From Peribolospora baueri (taxonomy: Eukaryota > Basidiomycota > Peribolosporomycetes > Peribolosporales > Peribolosporaceae), in contig JAMDHS010000061.1 of the NCBI GenBank assembly GCA_029717555.1, positions 1-64,000 on the forward strand: a stretch of 64,000 nt of DNA, given 5' to 3'. Both the position numbers and the translations under genes were made by a program. A model generated the notes under the pieces. That model ran no database searches. It was not told the origin of the DNA and saw only the letters and a list, made by a program, of their open reading frames with translations. Within the stretch, counting starts at the first letter, position 1. Each line of letters begins with the position of its first letter. This document shows positions 53,022 to 63,932 of the stretch, one piece after another.

Positions 53022-56000
53022 ATGAGTAATTCATTTACCTTTTTTTTTGAACGGATATCCGACGCCACCTTTGTTCATCAGTACCGGAGGAAACGATTCG
53101 GATCATGCTCGCCACGGACAACCAGTGCGTTCGTTCTCTTCCTGTCTTCTCGCAAGCCGATCGGGCCCGACCTTGTCGGATGTGGACGCCAATCATGTGC
53201 TTGTGTGCCATCCTTCCCCATCCATCCTTGTTTGTTTCCATCCTTCTCTTCTCTGCCAGTATCGGCTACATGGAACGCGACCCCGTGCGCGGTCGCGATT
53301 CGATAGAGACGTTCAGAGAGATCTTGCAGTTGGCCCAGGACAACGACGTGAGTATGCGAATTTCGACTCGAGACCGCGCACACCCGCTTCGCTCAGGGAT
53401 CGTTTGTTTGCATCGTATGCGCTGGCTCGCTCCCACTCCGAAGAAGAAGGGATGGTGCTGCGTCACCACGGCCGTCTCATTTGGGAACGACGGACGGCTG
53501 ATCGTATTTCGTAATGGATTTCGTCTCACCCTTTCTCTTCCCGCAGGTCGACTTTATTCTCCTCGCCGGCGACCTGTTCCACGAGAACAAGCCATCCCGC
53601 GCTTGTTTGCACCAGACCATCGGCCTTTTGCGCGAGTACTGCCTCTCCGACAAGCCCGTTCAGGTGGAGTTGTTGAGCGATCCTGAGGACGGGCAGGCAG
53701 CTGGCTTCAGGTGAGGAAATTGCGCCGCCGATCGCTTGTCTACCGTCAACTGGGTGGATCCCTGGCTTCGGATCTGACAGACTTGCATACACTGCAGTTT
53801 TCCCGCCATCAACTACGAAGACCCAAACTTCAATGTCGGCATGCCCGTCTTTTCGATTCACGGTAACCACGACGACCCTCAAGGCGCGGGTGTGGAAGGC
53901 GCATTGTGCGCTTTGGACGTACTCTCCGTGGCCGGTTTGATGAACTATTTCGGAAAGGTTGATTTGCCCACCGACGACGACAAGGCGGTCGAGGCGTCCC
54001 GTCGAGCCGAAAAGGGGGGCCTAGCCGAAAACGGCATCCGTCTCCGCCCCGTGTTGCTGAGGAAAGGCGGGACTAAGCTGGCCATGTATGGGCTCGGCAA
54101 CGTCCGAGATGAAAGGCTGCATTTCGAGTTGAGGAGCAACCGGGTTAGGATGTACAGGCCGAGCGAGGAGCCAGATAGCTGGTTCAACATGCTGCTCCTC
54201 CATCAAAACAGGTGAGCCACGAAGCCCGTTGCACTTCACGTCAGCATGAAAAATGTGGCCGGGCGCATGCGCTCGAAGCTGATCCGGTGCAAGCACCCCT
54301 TAACGTTAGGGTGGAGCACAACCCAAAATCGAGTGTTCCCGAATCCCTCTTCGACGATTCGTTTGAGCTCGTCATCTGGGGTCACGAGCACGACTGCCGG
54401 ATCAACCCCGAACCTGTGCCCGGCAAGCGCTACTGCATCGTCCAGCCGGGGAGTAGCATCGCGACGAGCCTCACAAAAGGCGAGTCGCTAGACAAGTACG
54501 TTTTCGCGATCCCATTCGACGACTTGCAGATGGACGGTTGAGCTATGGTCGTCCTGAACGATGTCCTCCCTTCTCCTTTTTTCAGGCACGTCGCCCTCTT
54601 GTCCATTCGGGGCAAGGAATACAAAGTCGAGCCGATCCCTCTGCGCACGGTGCGACCGTTCGTCATGGACGAAGTCAAGCTTGCGGAGGTGGAAAAGGAA
54701 GAGGGCATCGAGCTCAAAGACAAAGCGCAAGTGCACAAGTATCTGAAACGAAGGGTGAGATGTCCCACGCCCTATATCTCATGACGAAGGGATGGGACGC
54801 CGAGCATCTCTTCTTTATTTGCCTCCAGGTGAACGAGCTCGTTGACGAGGCCAATCAAAGGTGGCTCGAAAAGAACCCTGATGAAGAACAACCGACCATG
54901 TTGCCATTAGTACGGCTGAGGGTGAGTAGAAGACCTTCCTAGCCTCTTGTCCGGACTGCGCGCTCAAGCGAAGGCATGATGATGATCGTTTTCCACACTC
55001 CCACCCCGCTCCGGATGTGTGGTCAGGTTGAATACACCACGCAAGAGATCACTAACCCGGTCCGCTTCGGACAAGAGTTCGTCGACAAGGTCGCCAACCC
55101 AAGCGACATCCTCCAATTTTCTCGCAAGAAGCAGGCCCCTCAGAAGAGGAATAAGAACGACATCGTGGACGTGATCGACGAGGACCTCATCCCTGCCGAG
55201 ATGCTCGAAAAGGTGCGCGTGGGCACGCTTGTTAAGGAGTATCTGCAGGCTCAGCAGCTGGAAGTCTTGTATGAGGACGGGATGGAGAGGGCGGTGACGA
55301 ACTTTGTGGAGAAGGACGATAGCAAGGCGATCACAGAGTGAGTGGGCGCGATCGGTTCCACGCCGTCGTCTCTCGGTGGACGAGGCGGGTTTTGCTGACA
55401 CTGGCCGGTTCGTTGACCGCTCGTTTGAACGTTGAACGTCCAGCTTTGTCAACAGCGCGCTCAAGGGCATGCAAAAGTCTTTTGGTGGCAGCGTCGACGT
55501 CACAGAGGACTCGATTCGCAACAATGTGAGCGCCGTTAGACCTGGCTTACCTCGTCATGGTGGAGCGCTTGTTGACGATCGGTGGCTCTTCGCGCGTCGC
55601 GTTGGACTGGATGGACAGCTTGCGAAATACAAGCAAGAGTACGGGGAACGGATGGGCAAGAAGATGCAGGTCGACGTGCCCGCCGACAAGGGGGCCGATG
55701 CGGATGCCGACGTAAGTATCATACGCCCCTGCGGGTGCTCGGGGCAGCAACAAGTAGGGAAGCATGCTTGCCCGACTGGTAGAAATCAGAAGGGCATGTC
55801 ATTTAGGACCGATGTTGACCTAGGTCCAGTCGTCAAGCTTGTCAGAGGACACTGATTCAAGGATGACCCCGCGTTTAGTTGTTCCTGAGCCAGGGCGAGG
55901 AGGAGGAGGATGACGAGGTGCAGATTGTTGAGAAGCCGAATAGATCTCGTACGGCGGCGCTCAGGTACGTCTCTCGATTTCTTGCAAGGCAACAACGGGT

Positions 56001-56358
56001 GTGGGTCTAACAATCCGTCCAATCCGTCCAACTTCTATTCAGCTCCGGCACGACAACACGAAAGAAAGCCCCTGCAAGAGCAACGACGAAGGCGAGAGTG
56101 GAGACGCGAAAAGCGACGCTCGACTTCCGGCCGTCCCAACAAGCCAGTTCGAGCAGTTCGACGAGAGGCGCGTCCACAAGGGGCGCTTCCACAAGACCAG
56201 CGGCTAACAAGGCCTCAAGACGGATACACGAAGAAGAGGAGGACGAGTTGGACGAAGCTCCTTTGTTCTTCGATGACGACGATGACATTGACGACGACGA
56301 TTTCGAACCCGAGGTGGTTCCGCCGAGGAAGAGTACGACAACGAGGTCGAGGCGGTGA
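53022..56358 (+). CDS. MRE11: MRE11 double-strand-break repair nuclease
   Basis: Nuclease of the MRE11-RAD50-NBS1/XRS2 complex acting in DNA end resection, meiosis and telomere care. Exons: 53022-53025 (start, tentative), 53082-53124, 53260-53347, 53547-53710, 53798-54211, 54310-54495, 54586-54754, 54829-54921, 55027-55337, 55444-55525, 55619-55711, 55879-55964 and 56043-56358. They sum to 682 aa. All phosphodiesterase motifs are intact: [46 protein letters not shown], and [13 protein letters not shown]. The capping domain follows with [20 protein letters not shown] and [20 protein letters not shown]. The C-terminus has an acidic run, a Ser/Thr/Arg-rich stretch with [14 protein letters not shown], and an Asp-rich end ([16 protein letters not shown]). 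The first coding exon of four bases (ATG A, donor GTAATT) is the weakest point. The true start may lie elsewhere. Confidence 0.92.
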
Positions 56359-57261
56359 AAGGAAGCCGTGGCGAGGGTTGGCCGAGTCCTCGCGTATCCT
56401 GGCCATGTGTCCCGCGATTGGAGTCCTGGTTCTCCAGCGGCAGGACGGCATCTCGTACTGAAATTGTACTCAGAGGCAATGTACTTGTACAGCCTGTAGT
56501 GCGTGGGGCCGTTGGCGAAGTGGACGTTACCAGAAGAAGATAGGGGAGCTCTTCGCTTATACGGGCGCGTCCCTACCCAATGTCCGAGGCCGTTAACCAC
56601 TGCAATGTCGCTCTTTCAGTTTAGCAGCATTCACCCGTCCAAGGTCAAACCGAGCAGTAAACCCGACAAACGGCTCGCTGACCGCCTGCGGACGGTTTTT
56701 CCCTTGGCCCGCTGCCAGGCCCCTCCCTTTCATTCCAACCGCGGCCGTGTCCACCGATAGAGACGTTAGTTCCTCCTCGGCGCCATCTACTACGGCTAGG
56801 GCCGCCCACGACCCGAAAGTGCACTATAGTGTCGAAGTTGGGCAAGTTCATTGAGGCCAGCGCCACTCGCACGGCCAACCTCGAGGTAAAGTTCGATTCC
56901 TTCGTATCGACGGTGTCAGGGTACAATCGAGCTTTACCTCGAGGTTGGCCGTGCGAGTGGCGCTGCCCTCCATGAACTTGCCCAACTTCGATACTATAGT
57001 GCACTTTGGGGTCGTGGGAGAGAGGGAGAGGAGGTCACGGAAGCGGCGCAGGGGAAAAAGTACGGAAACATCACGTAACCATTCATTGGGCGAGAAGAGC
57101 CGGCTTGTTCAAGCAGTGCGGAAGTAGGCATGGCCCGTGCGCATCATGATGAAGGCAAGGATCGTGTGGGCAGTTTCCGAGTGAGCCGACGGGTTGTGAT
57201 GTTATGGGAAGACGAGAAAAGGTACGAAGAGCAAATATGACAGACCAAAAGGTAGTTCCTA
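56359..57261. other. Intergenic between convergent MRE11 and cyclin C, containing a large inverted repeat
   Basis: Apart from the inverted repeat listed separately, I see no gene. It should hold the 3' UTRs of both flanking genes. Confidence 0.6.
56805..57018. repeat. Near-perfect inverted repeat, 93-nt arms, 28-nt loop
   Basis: The left arm at 56805-56897 and the reverse complement of the right arm at 56926-57018 match at 88 of 93 positions (five substitutions, no gaps by eye). The spacer at 56898-56925 is unpaired. Similarity stops abruptly outside both arms. Each arm, read outward, is open in the same frame and would encode nearly the same peptide (VRVALxSMNLPNFDTIVHF), differing at two residues. 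The outer part contains the 12-nt palindrome GCACTATAGTGC. A transcript would fold into a long hairpin. It could be a short palindromic (MITE-like) element or a hairpin-RNA locus. No target-site duplication is evident. Confidence 0.9.
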
Positions 57262-59220
57262 TCACCTGCCTCTCCCCGTTCCCCTGGTACCCCTCCCCCT
57301 TCCGCCACCTCTCCCCCGCCCACGTCTGCCCGCCGTCTCCCGCGTTTCCCTCTCAATCCGTTCCCTCTCAACCCGTTCCCTCTCCGCCCGCTCAGCCCAC
57401 TCGACTTTCTCGACATCCCTCTCCCAAGCCGTCCTCATCCTTCCCAGCAGCTTCACCATCTCCTTTCTGTCCGACAAGGCCGTCCTCCTCGCCGGCGCGC
57501 CGGCCGGGTCACCCGCTGCCGCGGTGGCAGAACCGACGGGCAAGCGCCTACTCCCGTACATGGGCATCAATCTAGACCTACCACATTCTACGCTATCCCA
57601 CACCTCGTACGCGTCGAGCATCTCCTGAGCGATCTCTACAACCATGCTGAAATCGATGTTGAGGCCGGCGAGGTAGGTGATCGCGTCTGGAGGAAATGTG
57701 GGGGCGTCGAGCGGCGGCGGCGGCGGCGCGGCCTGTTGGGATTGAGATTGAGATTGAGGTTGAGATTGAGGTTGAGATGGAGATTGGGATTGGGGGGTGG
57801 AGGTCCGCATCAGGTTTGGCCGGGTGGAAGGATGGAAGGCTGAGGTGGGGGAGACGGGGAGACGGGCGGAGGTGGGAGAGATGGGCACACGACCGGGTGA
57901 GGGCTTCGATGCTGATGACGGCGTCTGAGGGCTTTGAGTTTGACGAGCTGAGACCGGCGCCGGAACGTGCGCTTGTGCCGCTGCGGATGCCGCCAAAGTT
58001 GCGTCGCGTTCGTCCTCCAGCTTCTTCCTTGTCCTGCGGTCCCTTTCCTTTTCCATCTCCCTGTTGATGTACTCCGAGTTCTGTTGAGAGGACACGTCGG
58101 CGTCAACGCGGGCGCGGGCGTCTGGATGGAAGACGAGGGTGAGGTAGATGGCGGTGATGGCGATGAGGTGGGGTGGGTAGAGGAGCGGGATGTCCGTACG
58201 ATACATATCGTTGATCAGGAACCTGGGATGGACGGCATCAGTGCCAGTTAAGGAATTAAACCGAGAATTAGGTCTCATCGGAAAGAGAAGGAAACGCCAT
58301 TCAAAAACTCACCAAGCCATCCTCAAGCTTCCCTCGTCCATATCCAGCCCGCCCTCGCCTGTCCATCCAACGCCAGCACCCCTCTCCGCTCCCGCCGCCA
58401 CGGGTCCCGCAGGCCCACCCGCCATGCTACCGTCACTACCTTGCGGCTCTCTGCCGCAGATGGCGACGAGGGAGCGGTAGGGATGATAGACGATGAGGTC
58501 GAACTCGAGCTCCTCAAGGAGGTAAAACTCCATCTCTGCCAGGGCCGAATTGTCCGTGGGGAAAGTGGGGTGGTCGTACTCTGGATCGAAAGTTAGGAAG
58601 TGAGCGCAAGGCCGGCTATGAAGCGATCAGACAACGTAGGTCGTTGTGGTTCTGCGCACTCACCGGCCACAAAAATATTTCTAGCTTCCGAAAGCACCGA
58701 TTTGACGTGCACGGGCGTCTCCTCTACCTTGGCCGCCACGTAGACACAGGCGGCAATGACAAGGCACGGATCCGAGGAGGAGTAGGCGTTTTTCGCGTAA
58801 AACCTGCGGAGAAAGACGGTGGCCGTCGCGGAGACCTGTTGACGGAGGAGGAGACGCTTGCAAAGGTGGGTTATAGCTGGGGCCCGAGAGGAGAGGAAGG
58901 GCCAAGCGAGTTGATAGGCGTTCAGGCAAATACACATCAAAGCGGGCAAGTTGGATGAGGAATTCTAGCTGGACTTACCGTTGACACACCATATCCCGAT
59001 GCTTGCCACATCGTCCTCGCTCGCGTACTTGAGGTCATCCCTTCGCGCTCTTCGCAACGTTGCCCTGTCCAGGAGCCAATGGTTGCTGAAGTCGGGGGAG
59101 TCAAGACGAATGACGATAAAAGGAGGTTGAGCGAGAAGGACAAGCGAGGGGGGTGGGACCGATGGAGACAAGGGATACAGATGCTCACCATTGAGTAGAG
59201 AGCCAGTAATTACCGGCCAT
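57262..59220 (-). CDS. Cyclin C (Mediator CDK8-module cyclin, SSN8-like)
   Basis: Partner of the CDK8/Srb10 kinase in the Mediator kinase module. Five exons, 59189-59220, 58979-59085, 58664-58876, 58313-58580 and 57262-58222, give 526 aa, about twice the usual length. The start MAGNYWLSTQCNHWLLDRAT matches the family start (MAGNFWxSxH). Cyclin box 1 shows LRQQVSATATVFLRRFYAKN, DPCLVIAACVYVAAKVEETP and MEFYLLEELEFDLIVYHPYR. Box 2 shows FLINDMYRTDIPLLYPPHLI. A Gly/Ala-rich insertion after YHPYRSLVAICG separates the boxes. A ~120-residue Gln/Ser/Pro-rich insertion with alternating Gln-Ser follows SSQQNSEYINREMEKERDRR. Then come LNIDFSMVVEIAQEMLDAYE and RKEMVKLLGRMR of the normal C-terminal end. 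The protein ends in a charged helix and a Gly/Arg tail (GRGRGGGRGRGTRGTGRGR). Confidence 0.9.
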
Positions 59221-60032
59221 GATGGACGAGAGCTATCGAGGCGACCTGGCACCACCGGCCAGGCAGCCAGCGGGCGGGTCGTGGACGGCAGTGCGTCGCG
59301 ACGTTGCTCCAAAGTGGTCTGGAAGAAGAAGCTGACAAGCCGGGATGGCTACGCAGTGTCTGCCCACTTGTACATCGCTCCGTCTACCTCTCTCTACCAG
59401 GTGCTCGCCTTTGTGCCGGACGACCATGATAACGGCGACTAATAACAGATCTTCCAGCGGCCGACGTCGACTGCGGCAACGGATGGACGGCGTTGGTGTC
59501 GTCCGGGCCGGCTTCAACAACTTTATTATTAATTATTATACTTGCTTCAGGAGCACTTGCTAATATTACTCCAATTCAAGGCTGCCCGTCAAGGGGCCGC
59601 CGTCGTGCGCAGCTGCTCGCCGCCATCTTCATCTTCTCCTCCTCCTTCCCTTCGTCTTCGCAGCAACGCTTCCTCAGCTTGCGACGACCTTTCTCCCTAT
59701 CGATTGGCCTGCAGGTGTCTCGTCTCCCGACTTGGACGTCACTCCCCCCTCGGCCGAGCCTTGAGCCGTCGACCGGCCCAGCGACTTGGAGCGCTGTCAC
59801 ACACACTCCTTTTTCCGTCTTTTCCCAACTCGTTGTCCGCTCCCTTCTCTGCCCTTTCGACTTTCGAATCTCCTCTCTTCCTTCGTCCGGACCCGTGCAC
59901 TTGCGCGGCCGGTTCCGTCGTCGATCTTTCCCTTTTTGGTCCTATCCTTTCCGACTCTTGGCTCGTGAGTCCTGATTATTTCCTACGAGACGGTGACGAC
60001 GACGGATCGTCTCCCTCAGATTGTCGACTGCT
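59221..60032. promoter_or_regulatory. Divergent promoter region, cyclin C / ERF2-like gene
   Basis: About 810 bp between divergent starts. A small AT-rich patch (attattaattattata) lies at 59523-59539. The right half is pyrimidine-rich, fitting the 5' UTR of the acyltransferase. No gene seen. Confidence 0.5.
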
Positions 60033-63000
60033 ATGGAGGCAGGGACCTCATCATCATCAAGCGCTCAGCCTGAGCAGCAATCTCTCCAGGCGCTCACCCT
60101 GCCTTCGGCCCAGCGTTCGCCCACACATATCACCTTTGGCGAACGCGAGCGCTCCCAACCCCCACCGGCCAGTTCGGCTTCGCCCTCCCAAAGATTCTCT
60201 CTCGGCGACATTGCTCCTCCGGGGTCGCCTTTGCCCAGCGCCGACAGAGGCAGTCTGCGAGATACGCTCGACTTTTACAACCAGAGCATAAAGGCAGATG
60301 ATCCACGCGCGCGCCCGAGATCCAGGAACAGCATTCATCTTCAGCCGGGTGGAAGGAGGGATTCGAGCAGCGTCGAGCGAGAAGGGGATGCGTCGGACAC
60401 CTCGCAAGGCGATGCCGCCGTCATCGGCCCGTCTTATCGCTCACGTCGAGGCTCCGCTTCTTCGGTTGGATGCAACGCAGACGATGCGGACGACCACGAA
60501 CATGGAGCCCTCGCACCGCCTTTCTCGCCGACAATTCGCACTCATTCTGCCGCCATATTGCCCCACCATTCTTTCTTTTCCCCGCGTAAGCCGGCTGTCC
60601 TCAGGCAAGCCAGCATAAGCGGTGGAGCAGGACGGGCGCAGGGTTCCGGTCCACAGCCGTCTTGGAGTCCGCACAGCACCTCTCAGCCGTCGTTGACGTC
60701 TCCTGTTTCTCCTCATGATCCCACCGGTCGGGAACCCCCACGGCAGCAGCAGCATGCACAGGCCACCAACAGTTCCCCGACGCATGACAGATCATTCTCC
60801 ATTCCCCGCTCTCACCCTCACTCGGACCCTCGCTTCGAAGGCCCCCCAGTCTCTAGGCCAGCCCCTCTGTCCACCGTTGACAACAGCAGGACGAGCCCGA
60901 CTTCACCGACAGACAAGAGGAGGACGTTCTTAGACCCCAGGACGACGTCTCCTCGAGCTTCGGTCTCCGCCTCCCTTCACGAAGACCCGCTTTCATCGTC
61001 CGACCAAGCCGCTCAGCGGCAGCAGCAACCATTGATGTCTGCCGTCTTGCCGGGACAGCCGACAGCTCAACAGCAAAAGAAGCTGGACCCCACTCAGGCA
61101 GCTCGCCCTTGGGATGAAGCGGCAGCGACGGCCGAGTCTTCTTCCCCTTTCGCCGGTGGCCAATCCACGCCTTCACCTACCTCTGGCAGCTTCCCCACAG
61201 GCTGGCACCCTGACGGACGCGGCTCGTTGGACACGTCCGGTGATGCCTCCGCTACCTATTCTACCGAGATGGCCGGGCTCAATGCCGGTACGCTTGGACT
61301 GGCCTCCACGCCGGCGTCATTAGGACATCTGGTGGGAGCCGACAATGAGACTGCGGCCGGTAGTACGAGCGCTCTGGGCCACAGCAGCGCGAGGGCTAGC
61401 ACCGAGTTGGGTGAGGGGGCGGGATCGAGTGCGGCGAAGAAGGACGGAAGAGATTGTGGGGAGTTGGGAAGTAGGGCAAATGAAGGAGCGGCGGCTTCTT
61501 TGCATGGGCAGCAGAGTCGGGAGCCCTTGTTGAGTGGAAGCCGGTTCGGCGGTGCTACTACAGGCAGTGCAGATGGAAGGAGGTCGGGTGTCAATGACGA
61601 GGGCGATCTGTCGCCCTTCGCCGATCACGCGTCCCCATACGACTACGACCGGTCGTCGGCATCTTCTGCACGACGAGCACCCATCCATCTCGACGATCAG
61701 AAGGTGGTTGCTCCTGCTCCGTCTGGCTCCTCGCGTTCGCTTGCGGTCTCCCAGCCAAGCAACGGTCCCTCTGGGCGTCACGGTTCCCGTCTCGCTCCTC
61801 AAGACCCCATGTCACCGCGCCAGCCTTCACAGTTCTCCTCTGCGGGAACTTCCAGTGCGACCCCCCGACGCACCCGAAGCACGAAAGCGAGGCGTCTCCG
61901 AAACCACGCGCTGCTACAACATGCGGGCAACCGCTTCTTCCTCAACGGCCTCATCATGACCTCATCCGACTCGCCCCTTCCTTTCCTGGGAAGCCTTGCG
62001 CTCGTGCTGATTTTGCCAGGCCTCTTCTTCGGCTTCACTGCCCCTTTCGTCTGGAGACACATCAGCCCGGCTGCGGTGGTGGTGTTCGCGTACGTGTGCG
62101 CCGTTACGTGGAGCAGCATGCTCATCACGGCCTGGAGGGACCCTGGCGTGCTTCCGAGGAATTTGGATCCTGACCCCCCCACCTCTACCGGTAATGGGGC
62201 GGATGACGATCCACTAGCTGTTCCTCTCCCGAGGATAATGAGGGTCAAGGACGTAGACGTCAAGGTCAAGTGGTGTGAGACTTGTGGCACTTTTAGGGCG
62301 CCTCGGAGCAGTCATTGTAGACTTTGTGATAACTGCGTCGGTGAGTTATAGCTGGTAACAGTTAGGAATAGCTCAACTGGGGACCGGCGGAGGCGCCTTG
62401 GGATTTAGCACCGAGTCAACCCGCTCACTCGGGTCGCTACTGGCTGCTTCATTCTTTCGCGATGTTTCCCTCACGCTTCTTTGATATGCTGCGCCGCAGA
62501 GAACATCGGTAGGTACCTGCGGCTGGGTAACGGCTCCCTCCTTACGAGCTGCGCCTCGTTCTACGTGCTCATGGGCTTTCTTCGATCATATCCACCTCAG
62601 ACCACCATTGCACCTTCCTCAACACCTGCATTGGCCGGCGCAACTATCACTCCTTCATCGCGTTCCTCCTTGCGTCCCTTGTAGCCATATGGCTCTGCAT
62701 TGCCCTCTGCATCCTGCATCTTTACTATTTGACCAGACCTCCCACAGAAAAGCTCCCAGGCGGAGGCTTCGGCAGCGGGTACGATTTCAGAGAGGCACTG
62801 AAGCACGGGCCTATCAGCGCTGTGCTCGTCGTTCTTTGCGCCATCACCATGTGTCCGATGTTGGCCCTGTCCGGGTACCACCTCCGTCTCATTTGGCTTA
62901 ACCGGACGACCGTCGAGCAGGTAAGAGAGCGAGCGAAGCGAGCCTCATCCGCTTTTCGTTCAGCGTCATCGTTGAGGCAAGCCCCTGACGAATTTGCTCC

Positions 63001-63350
63001 TCCTTGAACGCATCTCGACCGACTTCCTCCAGCTCCGACTCAACGCGTCTCATTCGCTCTCAGAAAAGCACCTTCCCAACGCGCAGCGCAACCCGTTCGC
63101 TCTCCCCAATCCCTTTCGCAACATTCTCTGGTCGCTTTGCCGGCCCGTGTCGTATAGCTGGATCGAGAGAACGCAGTGGGCTACGGAAGACGACAGGAGG
63201 GAGAATCCGGGCTGGGGGGAGATGGTAAAGGCAGATGGGTGGGAGGAGGAGAGGGAGAGGGAGAGGGAGGAGCTGGAAACGCTTGAGCGGAAGAAAAGAT
63301 TAGAGGAAGAGGGGGGAAATGGCGCTGTCGATCCTGGCCTAGCTGCATAG
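60033..63350 (+). CDS. ERF2: DHHC palmitoyltransferase, ERF2-like
   Basis: S-acyltransferase of the ER/Golgi; yeast Erf2 palmitoylates Ras with Erf4 (family knowledge). Four exons, 60033-62340, 62500-62508 (9 nt), 62601-62920 and 63033-63350, give 984 aa. Residues 1-about 635 are disordered, Ser/Pro/Gln-rich. Two membrane segments follow (FLGSLALVLILPGLFFGFTA; AAVVVFAYVCAVTWSSMLIT), then DPGVLPRN. The Cys-rich DHHC domain is KWCETCGTFRAPRSSHCRLC, DNCVENI, DHHCTFLNTCIGRRNYHSF, with DHHC at 773-776. Two more membrane segments are FIAFLLASLVAIWLCIALCI and AVLVVLCAITMCPMLALSGY. The tail has NPFALPNPFRNILWSLCRP, the TTxE/NPF-type region, then a Glu/Arg coil. The ENI of the Cys-rich domain comes from the 9-nt exon. 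The long N-terminus is unusual; Erf2 proteins are typically much shorter. Confidence 0.9.
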
Positions 63351-63932
63351 GGCACCATGGCGTCGCAAGGACTCTCAGATGCAGTCCGTCCCTGTTACTG
63401 AAGCCCATTCCATTCCGCTGTTTCTTGTCTTGCCGCCTCGCCGCCGGTTGGGATTTTTGTCGTTCAGCTTCCCTTACGTATCTGACCTATTTCGCTCCGT
63501 CCTTCGCCTTCCTCCCCCCCCCCCTCCCTCTTTTCTCCTACATTGCGGCTAATCATGTTAATGCTCCATTCCCTATGGCCATTCTAGCTTTAGCTTTCCC
63601 CCCTCAGGGTGGTCGCTCAGAGAGTATTTCGTTTCCGACATCCTTCCATGTCTTTTTTTTTCTGATGCTAGCTCCCGAGAACCCTTTGTCCACCTATCCG
63701 GTGCAATCAGCGGAACGGGTCTTGATGAAATAAGGATGGACTGGTATATTGCGAGCAAGAAAAGCAAAGAAGCGGGCGGGCGATGGAGATTACGAGGCTG
63801 CGTGCGACCGACGCCGAAACACATCCACCCATGTCAGACGGCACGGCACGGCTTGCGCCCCAGCGCGAACGTGGAAGGGGGCAAAACGCCGACTTGGGCT
63901 GGCGAATAGGGAGATAAGATGGGGCGAATTCG
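63351..63932. other. ERF2-like 3' flank
   Basis: No coding region recognised. It has pyrimidine runs including a C-run near 63517-63527. Confidence 0.5.

Noticed and set aside
56888-56900. tRNA T-arm-like GTTCGATTCC
   Set aside because: It lies at the inner edge of the inverted repeat. No acceptor stem, D-arm or anticodon arm can be drawn around it.
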